Shown: positions 46,806-58,800 of the stretch, in pieces | Numbering within the stretch: position 1 is the first letter of the stretch | Layout of the letters: each line of letters begins with the position of its first letter | Assembly (NCBI GenBank): GCA_947034895.1 | Contig: OX344765.1 | Coordinates: 30,075,001-30,139,000, forward strand | Direction of reading: 5' to 3' | Length of the DNA stretch: 64,000 bases | Source: Rhytidiadelphus loreus | Taxonomy: Eukaryota; Streptophyta; Bryopsida; Hypnales; Hylocomiaceae | Notes under the pieces: generated by a model | Told to the model about the DNA's origin: nothing | Seen by the model: the letters and a program-made list of their open reading frames with translations, nothing else | Database searches by the model: none | Translations under genes and position numbers: made by a program

Positions 46806-48194
46806 ATGGCGAGGATTAGTGGTTGGATTTGTGTGGCGGTGCTGGCTACGTTGGCCTCCTTCGGAGAGGAAGTTCTTGCTGGGAGGTCTCTGCTTCAAAG
46901 CGCGGTAAGCTGGAGGCTATTGAGTGTTGGCAGCTGCGTAATTAGTTCGGTTTTAGCTACTTGAGAGATGTTGTGCATTCAAGGCTTTTGATTTTCAACT
47001 TTGGGTTCAATGCTTGGAGTTGTCTTCTGAATTGCACTTCCCTGCAGAGACTGACTGTGGACTGTGTCTGGCTGAGTACAATATTGTTGATTACATGCAC
47101 TTTCAGTGCTGTGATTGAATGGTTCTGATTGATCTCGATTTGATTATTTTATCTGTTAACATTTAGAAGCTAGTCCTCTATTTGATTCATGCTCTGTTGT
47201 GCGTCAGTGGCGTTGCTACTAATTGACCTGTTTATGCTTTCATGGCGTTCATTCGATGAACCCATGCCGATGTTACACGCCATAGTCGGTAAATTGGCCA
47301 ATTTTGAAGAAATTAGCACTGTCGCAGAATTTTCACTGGAATCTCAGTTCATAACCCGTCCTGGTGTTTCGAATTTTGTGAGCTTGAATGTCTTAGCTTC
47401 GACACACGCCAATTTCAAGGATCGTAGTTGTAGATCGATGGTTTCGACCAAATACCATCTCCGGTTGCGAAGGCTCTCCGACGAATTAACTAGCTGGCAT
47501 TTCCACACAGAGCCCTATGTACGGTGACTTTGACTTTTCCACTACCGACAGATCGCCGGCTACGGAGACAGAGTGCCCAACTTTCGATTTCCCAAAAATC
47601 TCAATCTAGAATTGTGCAAGTCCTATACAGTTTTCTGAAACAAAAATTCGTCTTGGTTATGTGCAGACGTGCCCTGACCCGCCGTTACCGGACGTGAACC
47701 TCCCCGCCTACGCCGGAGTGTGGTACCAAATCGGCTCTACCGCTCTCCTCAAGTCCATCACAGAAGTCAATCTGGCTTGCACCACCGGCCGGTACTCGGT
47801 CATCGACTCGGGCGCCAACATCAACCACATCCGCGTCCGCATCGACTCCTACAACACGAGCTCCGGCGATACCACTGCCCTCATTGGCCTGGCCACCGTA
47901 ACCGGCCGCAAGCTCTCTCTCCAGTTCACGGGCGTGCCCACCCCGAGCGACTACCGCATCATCTACCTGGGCGGCGACGCGGCGGACAAGTACACAACCG
48001 CCATGACGTACAGCTGCACGCCGGGCTCCATCCAGAGCATTAACATCCTGTCCCGGAAGCCTTGGCTCAGCAGCGGCGAAACTGTCACGGGGCTGATTCA
48101 GAACGCGACGTCTCTCGGGATTACTCTAGAGGCGAATAACCAGTTCGTCTACACTGTACAAGACGCCATCATGTGCGGAAGAAACATCGAATGA
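46806..48194 (+). CDS. Secreted lipocalin (ApoD/Blc type), 2 exons, 208 aa
   Basis: Exons 46806-46904 and 47667-48194, phase 0, introns GT-AG. The first exon encodes a signal peptide (hydrophobic WICVAVLATLASF, likely cut after VLA). The second carries the lipocalin barrel. The first motif is G50-V-W52-Y (YAGVWYQIG); the second is around YTTAMTYSC; the third is ILSRKPWL, close to the ApoD/Blc form. Cysteines 35, 71, 150 and 203 could form the two disulfides usual in secreted lipocalins. Plant temperature-induced lipocalins lack a signal peptide and chloroplast lipocalins carry a longer transit peptide, so this is a separate, probably apoplastic, member. Lipocalins bind small hydrophobic ligands; the ligand here is unknown. 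The ATG sits in a good context (GCCATGGCG). Exon 2 is GC-rich, unlike its surroundings. Confidence 0.88.
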
Positions 48195-48565
48195 TTGATT
48201 GATCGATGACTGAGTCGATATCGAGGACAGGGCTTAATTGATATCGAGGACTGGGTCCTTATCGATGCTTCGGGTGACAGTGTGACACTTGGTTTGGTGT
48301 TTCGTCATTGTGATATATGCACGCTAGCTTGTTGACCCGTTGCTGGGTCAATGGATTGCTGCATCTTGGACGACGAAGAGGGATCGATGACGGGGTTTAG
48401 TGTTGACTGGGTCGGATTTCTAAGGAATTGGGTTCATCCGTGGACGGATAGCTAAGGACGGATGGAACTCACTGATTGGGGAGCATGTAAAATTTGAGTT
48501 TACCAGCTGTCAGTAAACTGTAAACATGTTTCATGTGTATTATTTCCTGGTCTATTTTGGTATAT

Positions 48566-48572
48566 AATAAAA
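48566..48572 (+). terminator. Candidate poly(A) signal of the lipocalin gene
   Basis: AATAAAA about 375 bp after the stop, preceded by T-rich DNA with TATATAAT. Confidence 0.55.
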
Positions 48573-48886
48573 CCATTTCTTGCCTGCTCGCGCAGCTTGT
48601 TTAATTGTCTGGGTACCTACTGTTGTGCGTGACATTCTAGAAGAAGAGGGAGCCAGGTTCTGACTTCTGAGGATTTGAGGCGGTTTGTTGGTACTGTATC
48701 TGAGCTAGTGCCGGTGTGGCGTCTTTGTCGATTCGTTATTATCTTGGGCTATCTGAAAGCGGAGCCGAGGTATGGAATATGGAGAGTATGGAGAGCAGTA
48801 CCTTATTCCCTTGACAGGCCATCGATCTCCACGTACCAGTGCAAGAAAATTTCACCAACACCGAAAATTAGGTGTGGTTTCTGGGC

Positions 48887-49106
48887 CAGGGAGAACTGAC
48901 CCCCTCGCTCGGCCCTGCGGGCAAACCCTGGAATTATTTATTTTCTGCACATGAATTTTTTTGCAAATTTTGAATTCATTTTTGTGATCAGAGACCCCCA
49001 ATTAGCTAGGTGAGGTCAAGAGTTTACCCTAGAATGGCCCAAAATAGGGGGCATTTTTTTTACTTGCACCCCTGGTAAGGCCGAGCGAGGGGGTCAATCC
49101 ACCCTG
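48887..49106. mobile_element. 220-bp hAT-like MITE
   Basis: 28-bp terminal inverted repeats: left CAGGGAGAACTGACCCCCTC, reversed right end CAGGGTGGATTGACCCCCTC, both continuing GCTCGGCC. CAGGG termini are typical of the hAT superfamily. I find no 8-bp target duplication next to these ends. Confidence 0.7.
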
Positions 49107-49428
49107 ATCGTAAATAGAGGGCGGGCTATTTTCTTATTCTTATTTTTGGAACAACTTGAATGGAATTAAAATTAATTAATTTCAGAGAAAAAGGAAAATA
49201 AACTTAAAATTCTTGAACTGGAAGGCAGGCCTAGTACATATTACCACTCAGCAGAAGCCATAACATAGCACGCAGGACTTTGAAAGCTGATAGGGGAGAG
49301 GGAGGTGTTCAGCAAACAAGGAGCTAATGCTTCCAGTTTGGGGGTGCCCACCAACTGCTGAGAGATAGCCTGTTCAGCTAGAATATTGAATAGTGTTGTA
49401 GACTCACGCTCGTTGAGTCTTCTCACAA
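49107..49428. other. Spacer between two MITEs
   Basis: No gene or repeat is seen in it. Confidence 0.35.
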
Positions 49429-49432
49429 TTAA

Positions 49433-50095
49433 CCCCTAAATGCCCAGGCACCCAAATCTGGTGTTTGCAAAAGTTTCAAGTTAAATTAAACCTAACCAAG
49501 TTTATATTTTTAGTAGTTTATATTTTTGGAAAGTTCTTCTTGAAGTCTAGTTTTAGCATCAAAAATCTAATCTTGAAAATAAATGATAGTGATTTTTCTA
49601 TTCAAGATTTTGTGCAAGGGTACCCATTGCAATCTTGGCTTCCCATAGTGTTGAGAGCTCTTGGAAATGAGCCTCAAATACATTAGATCTTGCCATCTTG
49701 GAGAAAAAATCACATTCAAAATTCATTAAAAAAAATTATGGAGTAGATTTTGAGAAGCTGTAAATTGATTTGGGGTTATACATGTTAGGCCCTTTAACCT
49801 CATATTTTCTTGGTCACCAACTTTTTAGATTTGACTTGTGAAAAGAGGATTGAAAGACTTCACATCACTTTTGCAATTTTAACACTCTCATGGAGTCATG
49901 GTCAAACCTTACAATCCTTCACTCCATAAGTAACATTGTTGTATTTTCTTTTCCTATAAGATCTCTAACATGTCTAGTTTGAATTTGTACGGTTACAATT
50001 CAAAAAAAATTGATACAACTTATCAAAATGTTGGCATTTTGTTCAATTTAGAGCAAATTCCAAGAAGTTCAAAATAGGCCTTGGGCATTTAGGGG
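49433..50095. mobile_element. 663-bp TTAA element
   Basis: Exact TTAA at 49429-49432 and 50096-50099. The ends are CCCCTAAATGCCCAGG and, reversed, CCCCTAAATGCCCAAGG, a near-perfect inverted repeat. The interior is unlike the 0.9-kb family, so it is a distinct subfamily with the same terminus. It is non-coding. Confidence 0.85.
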
Positions 50096-50099
50096 TTAA

Positions 50100-51204
50100 T
50101 AGAGTTAATAGTAAAGTGAACCCCAGTTTGTAGAAGGGGTGTCAGATGGGAAGGTTAAACTAAGAATAGTATAAAAGAAACACAACACCAAACTCCATCA
50201 CACTAAGATTGGGTGCTTGTAGGAGTTTCATACGATGTCTTTCTCAAACTTGGGCTCCCGGTCCTTCATTGCACACACTTTATATATGATTAACTCTAAT
50301 ACCACAAGCCATTTGTTAAGCTACCTGTGCTACTCACTATAGTAACTTTATAGTCATTCATATCATCATATGATGTACAAAACTTGAGAAGTTGAGGTAT
50401 GTGCACCTACAATCATCATTAATTACAACTAAGCATTGTTATTATTATTAAATATGGAGTATTTTTATTGAATTTGATCAACAATTGAAAGAGGAGTCCA
50501 ATGTACTTTAGTATGCATTATTTGAACACCAACTAAGTAGATTTTGAGTTTACAAAATATTGTCTCTAGGTATATTGAAAGCCAATAATAGGCTCTCATA
50601 GATTCTCATGGCAAGATTATGTACATCTCAAGTAATCAATATCTATTTTTTTGTGACCTTTTTTGGTCCAAATGTAGGATTTGCATTTTGGACATTGATG
50701 ATTAATATGAATGTACATACCTTCAATCTACACTTGTTGAGTTTTCTCACAGTACCACACTCAATTTGTGAACCTCCATGTGGAACTCACTATAGTAACT
50801 TTACAAACATTCATATGATGTACAAACTTACATTGAATCTTCTTTCAATACCGGTAGCTAATAAGTGTAAGCGGCAAAGAAAAGGAAGCTAATTTGATTT
50901 TAATTTTAATTTTAAGGGCTATGCCTTGAGTTCAAAGTTTATTTAGTTATTTGGATCCTTTTTGATGTGTTTATTTTAATCCCTCAAGGACCATGTGTTC
51001 AAATTTCAAACAACATATGAATGCAAACACATCCCAAAGACCTAAACACACAAAAATGCATTATTTTCATACATCAACTTTTTATTAAATTCTTGTATTA
51101 GTTCTTTAACATTTGTATGGTATATATTTTAAAGACTTTGATTTTCAAATATATTATGATTGAAAGGATAAAAAGTCACTTTTTTAGTTCAAAAAAGGAC
51201 CCTT
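50100..51204. other. Intergenic DNA
   Basis: No gene. A decayed TTAA-family terminus (TTAATCCCTCAAGGACCATG) lies at about 50979; its other end is not found. Confidence 0.4.
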
Positions 51205-51500
51205 ATGGGCAATTTTGTTAAAATGGCGGTATTCCATGTGCCATTTTCAAGCCGCCTGGTCTAAACTGTAAAAGTGACATCTAGAACTGGTATAGATTTT
51301 AGAAATCTTCAATTTATATAGATTTCATAAGTCTAGGACATGTATTGATTTTAGACTGCATAGTCTAAATTATAAGAATGACATTTAGGACATATGTAGA
51401 TTTCAAACATCTAAGATGTTTATTCATTCCAGATTGCCCGATTTGAACCATAAAAAATGCCAATCTAGCAAAATGGCACCATTTTAACGAAATTGCCCAT
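51205..51500. mobile_element. Palindromic MITE, AATGGC family, copy C
   Basis: Ends GGGCAATTTTGTTAAAATGG and, reversed, GGGCAATTTCGTTAAAATGG. It is the largest copy (about 295 bp) and contains internal repeats of the type TCTAGGACATGTATTGATTT / TCTAAGATGTTTATTCATTC. Confidence 0.8.
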
Positions 51501-52542
51501 CCTTCGAGAACAACTTGAATAAATAAAATGAAATGAAAACCTTCAAAAATCACTATAATTAGAACTTGACTTTTCAGATTTAAAGGAAAAAAATTCTTGT
51601 GAAAATCACAATTATTCAACGTACAATTAATTTTCAACTTTTGGTTTTAAATTTAATTGAAAAATATTGGTTCGTGTAGTAACCATATAGCAAATAATAT
51701 GTATGAATCATATTTTACAACCATTGTTTTTTTCATTTCAAAGAGCAGTAAAATTATAGGAGCATTATTTACTAATTAAAACTAACAAACTAATTTTTTT
51801 TTTAAATCGATTTTTTTTTTCCAAAAATCCAAATTTTCCAAAGATTTTGTCATTGCTAGTAGTCTATGAAGAAAACAATTTATCCATAAATTCACTAGAT
51901 GGTAAAAAAAAAAACCCATAGTTTTGAGTTACTTTATTCTTTTAGAGAATAAAACAAAATTGTTAGTTTGGAGTAGTAAGAACAAAACTTACAAGAAGCA
52001 TCTAAAAGTGTACCCTACACACTTTAGAAATCAACATAATATTATTCAACAATGAGCCAAAGGTGACTTTGGGTGTTATAATTTAAGTTTATAGCTAGTT
52101 TTGTCAATTTGACATGTATTAAATTAAGGTAGGAAATCCATGAACTGCCCTGAGAACTGCCCTTGTTCTAAATGCGTCCCCTATTTAAGAATGAGTGATA
52201 TGTTCCTTGAAATATCTATATTGCTATCATTGTTGAGTTTGGTAGGCTTAAAGGGACAGTTTATGAACCTCCTACCTGACCATTTTAGCAACTATAGACT
52301 TCCTACTCTCCTTTCAAGTTAGATTAATATTTTAGAAGAGTTTATCTAACCTTTGAAACTTGTTTGTTGAATTTTAAGTCACTCATACAGAAGTGTTGTT
52401 AATGCATCTTTCGCCTATCCTTTGACTCCTAAAAACCAAATCACCCTACATGAATAACGTTTCAAGGGATTCCCAATTGTAGATTTTGTTTATTTCTTTG
52501 ACCATTTGTACAAACAAGGTTCTTGTACGCTCAGATGTTAAT
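51501..52542. other. AT-rich intergenic DNA
   Basis: Nothing recognisable is present. Confidence 0.35.
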
Positions 52543-52546
52543 TTAA

Positions 52547-52768
52547 CCCATAAATGCCGCTGAGGACGTTTTTTGGCTGATGAATGACAAAGAATCTCTC
52601 CGTGTAGGACAAAAATGCAACTATTCATCCTCCAAATTTTGGGTTGGAAGGAAATACCATCTATAGTAGTTTGTCTTCCAATGAGAACTTTTCCATTTTT
52701 TTTAAGCCAACAATTCACATGGTGACAAAACAAATGATTTCCACAGTGACCGGCCCAACGTTCAAGGG
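52547..52768 (+). mobile_element. 222-bp MITE with TTAA target duplication
   Basis: TTAA at 52543-52546 and 52769-52772; ends CCCATAAATGCC and GTTCAAGGG. It is a full-length homologue of 33159-33390. Confidence 0.8.
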
Positions 52769-52772
52769 TTAA

Positions 52773-55017
52773 TATACTTTCAGGTGTGGCCTCCATCGAG
52801 TTCACTTTATGTACTTCTAATTGTTGGTTTCAAAACATCAGCATTCAGCAATATCTAATATTAAGAAGATGTCATGCAACTTGTTGCAACTCAACATGCG
52901 ACTTGAGTAGTGAGGACAAAAGTTCCAGGTAAGCTTCAAGTTAGATTTTGTTTTCTCTCTCAAGCCCAGCAATAGGTTTGTTTCAACAGTTTCATACTTT
53001 GAGCTTTTCTTTTCTTTTCTTGTTGCTGCAAAAGGTTTGTTTCAACTCCCTCTCAATGACTCAAGCACTCGATAACTGTTTGTTGGCTCTGCACTGACCA
53101 AAGTGGAGGAAGCTTGGCAATGAAGAAAAAAAAAAGGTAATTCAGATCTGAGCCTCAGTCTTGCATTGTAGCTGCTTCTTTCAATAGTACTTACTAGTGT
53201 GCCATGTGCCGTTGCCACAACCAAAATAAAAATAGAAGCAATTTCCTCATTTTTTAATTTATAAAAACTTCAAACTTCAATATCTTTTATGCCACGAGTC
53301 CATGCACCCCTCCTCTCAAAGAGCTTTCTGATAGTACCAAGAACATGATTGGAGAACATATAGTTCCAGAGATCTCTTCATAACAAACAAAACAAACAAT
53401 GTAACTTAAAGTATTAAGGTATTGATGATCTATAAATGTGAATAAAAAAACCCAAATAGAAACATATAAAGTAGTAAGTTAGTCAATTAATAAGTATTTG
53501 GATGTAGAGGTTAATTTGTTCCAACTCAAGCTGCGTAGGTTTGTTTTCACCCTTGTTTGATTTTCCTCATGGAACCGAATTTTTTTTTTTCTCAACTTCC
53601 AATCATCAAGTGAAGGATTAGTTTGTTTCAACTTTCAAACAAAATGGAGTACATTACGTTGGTGACATTTCTTTCATCTTCACTCAAGAACTGTATACGG
53701 TACAATCAGTTATGCTTTCAGTGTCCATCTCTGGCACAAATTTCAAGTAGATAGACTTCCGTCCGAGGAGTCCGAGGACTTGTAAATTGTCTGGTACTTT
53801 CGTAATAGAAAGAATGCGAGTGACCAGCTCATGGTCGGTGTGAAAGAGAGTAAGTTAAGCTTATGCTTATGCTGCGATAGTTCGGCAAACTAGGACACAT
53901 GGAACTCGTCCAGGTCGACATTTCTATCTGTAACATTCATGCAATATTATTTTATAGAGTAGGGTCAACTGACGACTTATGCACACATTTTTCTCTTTTT
54001 GCGGGAAGACTTGTTCATACAGGAGAGGCAAAGTCAACCTTAAAAGTTATAAAAACTTTCCCAATTTCAAGCTTGAATGAAGCGTGACCTTGTCCGATGT
54101 TGAAGTAAGGTGACCAAGAGGAACTTCGTGGCTGCTCATCTTCATCAACTATGACAACACTAACTTGCACATTCCAAATGATGTTTAGGTTGGACAAAAT
54201 GTTTCAAAGCTGAGGCTGAAAATAACTTTATTTTCAACCCATTTCTAAGTATTTCAAGGATTCAAGTTGTCATCCATTCACTAAACAAGAATGATCATTT
54301 TTGAGCAACTGAAAGATCATTTTTGGGATAGAAGGAGAGTATCTCTGACCAAACTACATAGGATCCCTAGAGAGTTGTATGCTAAGGTAAAAATGCCCAA
54401 AACTATTTGTGTACCCCCCCCTTGATTGAGAAGTAGACTTCTATTGAAAATGTCCCCCAAATGTGCAGTTAAACAATTCCCATATTTAATTGCAATTGGT
54501 TGATTGTTGATTCTTTAGATTTTGGTATTATACATGACAAAGTTATATGATGATTTGAATGGCTTTGGGAGTTCCACTTTGAACAATTGCATGTCCTTTC
54601 CAACAATTTTTTTTTTTTTTTAATTTTTAATTTTCAATTGCTGATACTACAAAAATGATTTTTATTCCCCCCACCCCCACCCACACCCACACACCCCCGA
54701 GAATTGCTTACTTTGACAGTATTGTGTGTTTTCACCTATAGTTAATGGATGACAATCTCAGTTATGTGGAGAGAAACTGAACAAACACTTCCGGTATTTC
54801 AACATTCTTTAGAAGGTAATGATTTGTCTTGGCCTTTTTGCAACTACCGTATTGGTCTAACTGGTGTTCCAAATATTGGCATGCATGATAAGCTTTTGGG
54901 GAAATGATTGGGTTAACTAACACGGATAGACGACCAGTTATTTGTAATTTGAGATAGAATCCAGGATTTCAACTATTTATAGTTCAAGCAAATGAGATTT
55001 AAACTTTCAAATACACT
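52773..55017. other. Intergenic DNA
   Basis: No gene is recognised in more than 2 kb. It holds a C-rich simple repeat (CCCCCACCC / CCCACACCC type) at about 54666-54702. Confidence 0.4.
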
Positions 55018-55019
55018 TA

Positions 55020-55429
55020 AGGTAGTGTGCTCATAAACCGTCACTTTAAGGGCTGATTTGCCTTTTTCACAGGTTTCCAAGGACAAAATGATTTTTAGAT
55101 CATTTTTCAGAGAAAGAAAAATACGTGCGGAACCCAACACAAGTAGTTTCATATTTTTCCAAGCATTTTTGAATTACTTATAAATTTTCAAAGATCCAGG
55201 TCATAGGCACCTATTTGTGACCATAGGTGTCCCAAAATCTGTCCCCGTGTGACTTATAAAGAAATGTGCAGAAATCACAGCTAGTGATTTGCTCTTACAA
55301 TAAAAAAAACAATTCTTCTTGAATTCATTAACAAAGCAAAGAGGTCCATTCAAGGATCACCTTGCATCCATTCTACAGCTACCTACAGGACGATCTGAAG
55401 AAGAGGGGCGGTTTATGAGCACACTACCT
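55020..55429. mobile_element. 410-bp MITE with perfect terminal inverted repeats
   Basis: Left AGGTAGTGTGCTCATAAACC; the right end is its exact reverse complement for at least 21 bp. TA lies on each side (55018-55019, 55430-55431), compatible with a TA target duplication. Perfect ends suggest recent insertion. It is non-coding and lies just past the 3' end of the OSCA gene. Confidence 0.8.
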
Positions 55430-55842
55430 TATTACCCACATTTACGAAAAAGGTCAGTCAGTCAGTTTTCCAGCCTTGCATGACCCATTGTCTGCCTTCT
55501 CAACACCTCCCCTTTTCAAAATGAGAATATGATTTTCATGTATTTATAATTACAAATTCTATGGTGACCCAACAATTCAATCAGTAGCGGTCTCATAAAG
55601 TATTGTAAAATTAAAAAAAGACCCGAGTCGGTTCATGTGAAAAATGCCAGTCAGTGTAGTATATCCAAAATTGTTGAGACTCAGTTAATACTTGTCCAGA
55701 GTTCGCCTATCCTTGCATGTGGCTAGCTAGAACCCAATTTGCATTAGTACAAAGTCCCGCCGGCTTCGATGTGTTTCGAGTTGAATGCAAATGGGTTATC
55801 GATCCCGAGCTAGCAAGCAAGCTAGCTAGCTAGCTAGCAAGA

Positions 55843-58800
55843 TCAAAGAGCGTACAGATCCTCAGTGCAGGCCCGACCCCCGGAGTCCGATCTCGAAACC
55901 GACCTGGATCCCATACTTGACATGGCATCCTCAAACTTGTCACTCTCTTCAAAAACACTCTCCATATTCTTTAGACACTCCGGCGTGTAGGCTTCCAGAA
56001 TCCTCCGCATTGGCAGAGACTCCTTGACATCCTCACTGGCAATGGCGAGCGCCGTGACCTGGAAGGAAGGGTAGTAGTTCAGCTTGCACATGGAGGCGAA
56101 GAAGATGGTCAGGAGAGGGAGCACGATGAGGAGCACTGCGTACGGGAATTTCTTGATGCCGAAGTACCCCATCATCGTGATCTGGCCGATGAAGAGCGCC
56201 ACCACGATGCGCGAGTGGATGTGCGGCCACATCCGGCCTCCGCTTTCGAACGCGGGGACGTAAACGTTCAATGCCTGCAACACGGACCCAGTCACCTCTT
56301 AATTAGTTGCGTCAAAAGAATGTTACAAAATGGAAGGAAATAAGATGCCTGTGATTTTGTTCTCTTGCATTGGGCTCTGAAAGCAAAAAGGAGAGGAGAA
56401 TTGCAAATGCATATTTTTTTATATTAATGCCTATCTAGCTCAGTCTATTTATCAGAAGGATGGAGGTACTAGTGCCCAAATAGACTCTTGTACTACACCT
56501 TTGTGTCTAAGGATCTTCTATCTAAGTCCTAGTTTATAATCTTCAGCAAAATCTTGATGTATAATTATTTTCTGATTGTTTTATTTTCAGAAACCTTAAT
56601 CAACAATCTTAAAATACCTCTATTCTTGTGACTATGTGTTCCAAGAGATAATACCATAGCAAGAGATCTTCAAAATGATGAGCCACAACATGCTATTTCA
56701 TCATTCTAAAAAAAAAACATAGCCTAGGCTCTCCTTTTGCGTCAAGCAACTCAAGGAAATTTTTGCAAGATGGGATCCAAAAGTGGTCTCCAAGAAGGAG
56801 CAAAAATGCAGGATAGGGAGGGAGACGTTGACTTTGAAAAAGAAGAAGGCAAAGAGAAAAAACAGACAAAACTGAGTGATTTTGAAATGGCGGATTAATT
56901 AGTGTATTTCTGAATCTCTGCAGCATTTTGCCAGCTATGTATGTCATAAAATGAGAACGTTAGGTCGGAAGATGACAAATCAACGGTTAAGGATGCATAG
57001 CAACAGCGAGATGAAGTCCTCAGAGCGCAAAAGTAGAAACAAAATTAATGAGTTCGACGAGTGATACGGCTTTTTGACTCGGTTTTTGATTAAGAATTAT
57101 TCAAGCAAATCGCTCAAATAAATCAATTCAGTGTACTAGAGGTTTATTGACAATAAATACTTTAAAGTGGAACAACTAATGAAGGAGTCATTTGAGGATG
57201 TACTTAACTGACCTGGTTACGAAGGACAACGTAGCCGATGGCGAAGTAGAGGATGGCAAACAAGAGAATAAGAGGAGCTATGACACTATAGGCCATGGAG
57301 ATCATGAGGATAAGGATGTCTTGTGGCACCAACGTCTCATATTGAAATGCCCCCGGTGCCCAAGCATCTTCCAGCTCCTTCGTTGTTTTGCACACAAACC
57401 TTCTCTTTGCATGGTACATTGCCAGTGGAATCACTCTTGACAATTCCAATCCAAAGCCAACAAAAAACCTGCCAACACAATTTCACCAACACGATAACGT
57501 ATATGTATATATTGATCATGCCCACTTTATTTATTTATTTATTTGAACCAAATGGACAACTCATTACAATGAAGAGAAACAAATACAGCATCGAGCTAAG
57601 GGCTTCTCTCTTGTGAAAGAATTAAGATCTCATCACAAACTACCCAAACAATTTAGTATGATAACAATTCAATACTTAGGCTACTTTAGATTGCATACAT
57701 CAGAAGCAACAAGCTTAAAATCCATGCTCAAAATTTGAACCAACGTCATGTGCAACCAGGGGTAAGAAAACACACATTTATGACACCTTATGAAACCCGC
57801 ATTTGAGGTAATGAGTGTTCAATTCACCTCAAACAGGTTGTTTCAAGCTATGTTAGCTTCAAACCATGTGTGACCTATATTGACAAGAGAACCTCCCACA
57901 AAGAACTCTTCATTCACGTGGATAAAAACAACATTCTTCCTTGTTCGCTATCTCAAAATAATGCAAAAATGCAACATGGGAGCTATGTGACCGCCACCTC
58001 TTCATGCTCATTTTGCTATTTGATTACCAGTTAATACCAATTACTCTTCTGTAAGGCACAGTTAGTAGAACTTCCCCTCAACAGATTCTTTATTCACAAT
58101 CAATGATCCAAGGACTAATATCTGTAATGCAAATTGTGTCACAGTTTTTGTCAAAAAAAAAATTTCTTTACATGTTTTTCTGCTCATTCGTTCTTGCCAA
58201 ACCCAAATGACATCGAACCAAATCTTAATGAAACCTTACAACTTGATGAAACTTTTTTGGAGTTGTAGCATTGCAACAAACTCCATTCTGGTGAGTCTAG
58301 AAAAAGGGAAAAAGGGAGGAGCTTACTGCAGGGCCACGTAGGTGATGAAGTAAGCGGCCACCGGGGGCAGCTTGCTCCCAAACAGCGTGACGACGCTGCT
58401 GATGGAGAAGTTTTTGGAGTTGAGAAGAGCCTGGAAGCCCGCAAGAGAGGAGAAGACAGTCCCAAACAAGGTGACTCCCAGAAACACATTGAAGACGATG
58501 AAGTAGAAGTACTTCCCAGAGGCTGCTCGCACCAAATGGCTTTGCGAAGGGATGCCTTCCATTCGTGACAACGCCATCAACAACGATGGCAGCAGTCGCA
58601 TGAACACGATCAGAGCAACCTGCGGCAAAAAAGCCTGGCCAGCCCAATGCAATGCAATGCAAGGGGTTAATTTCATTAAACCACACGGTCATAACGTACA
58701 TGCAAAAAAATGAAACTGGCATTACAAGTGATCCTGCAATTAAACTCTATTTTTGCAAATTAAGTTCTTTATAGGCTTAAGACAAACCCAAATATGGCAA

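Noticed and set aside
54666..54702. C-rich stretch as a regulatory box
   Set aside because: It is a simple CCCAC microsatellite with no nearby gene start.
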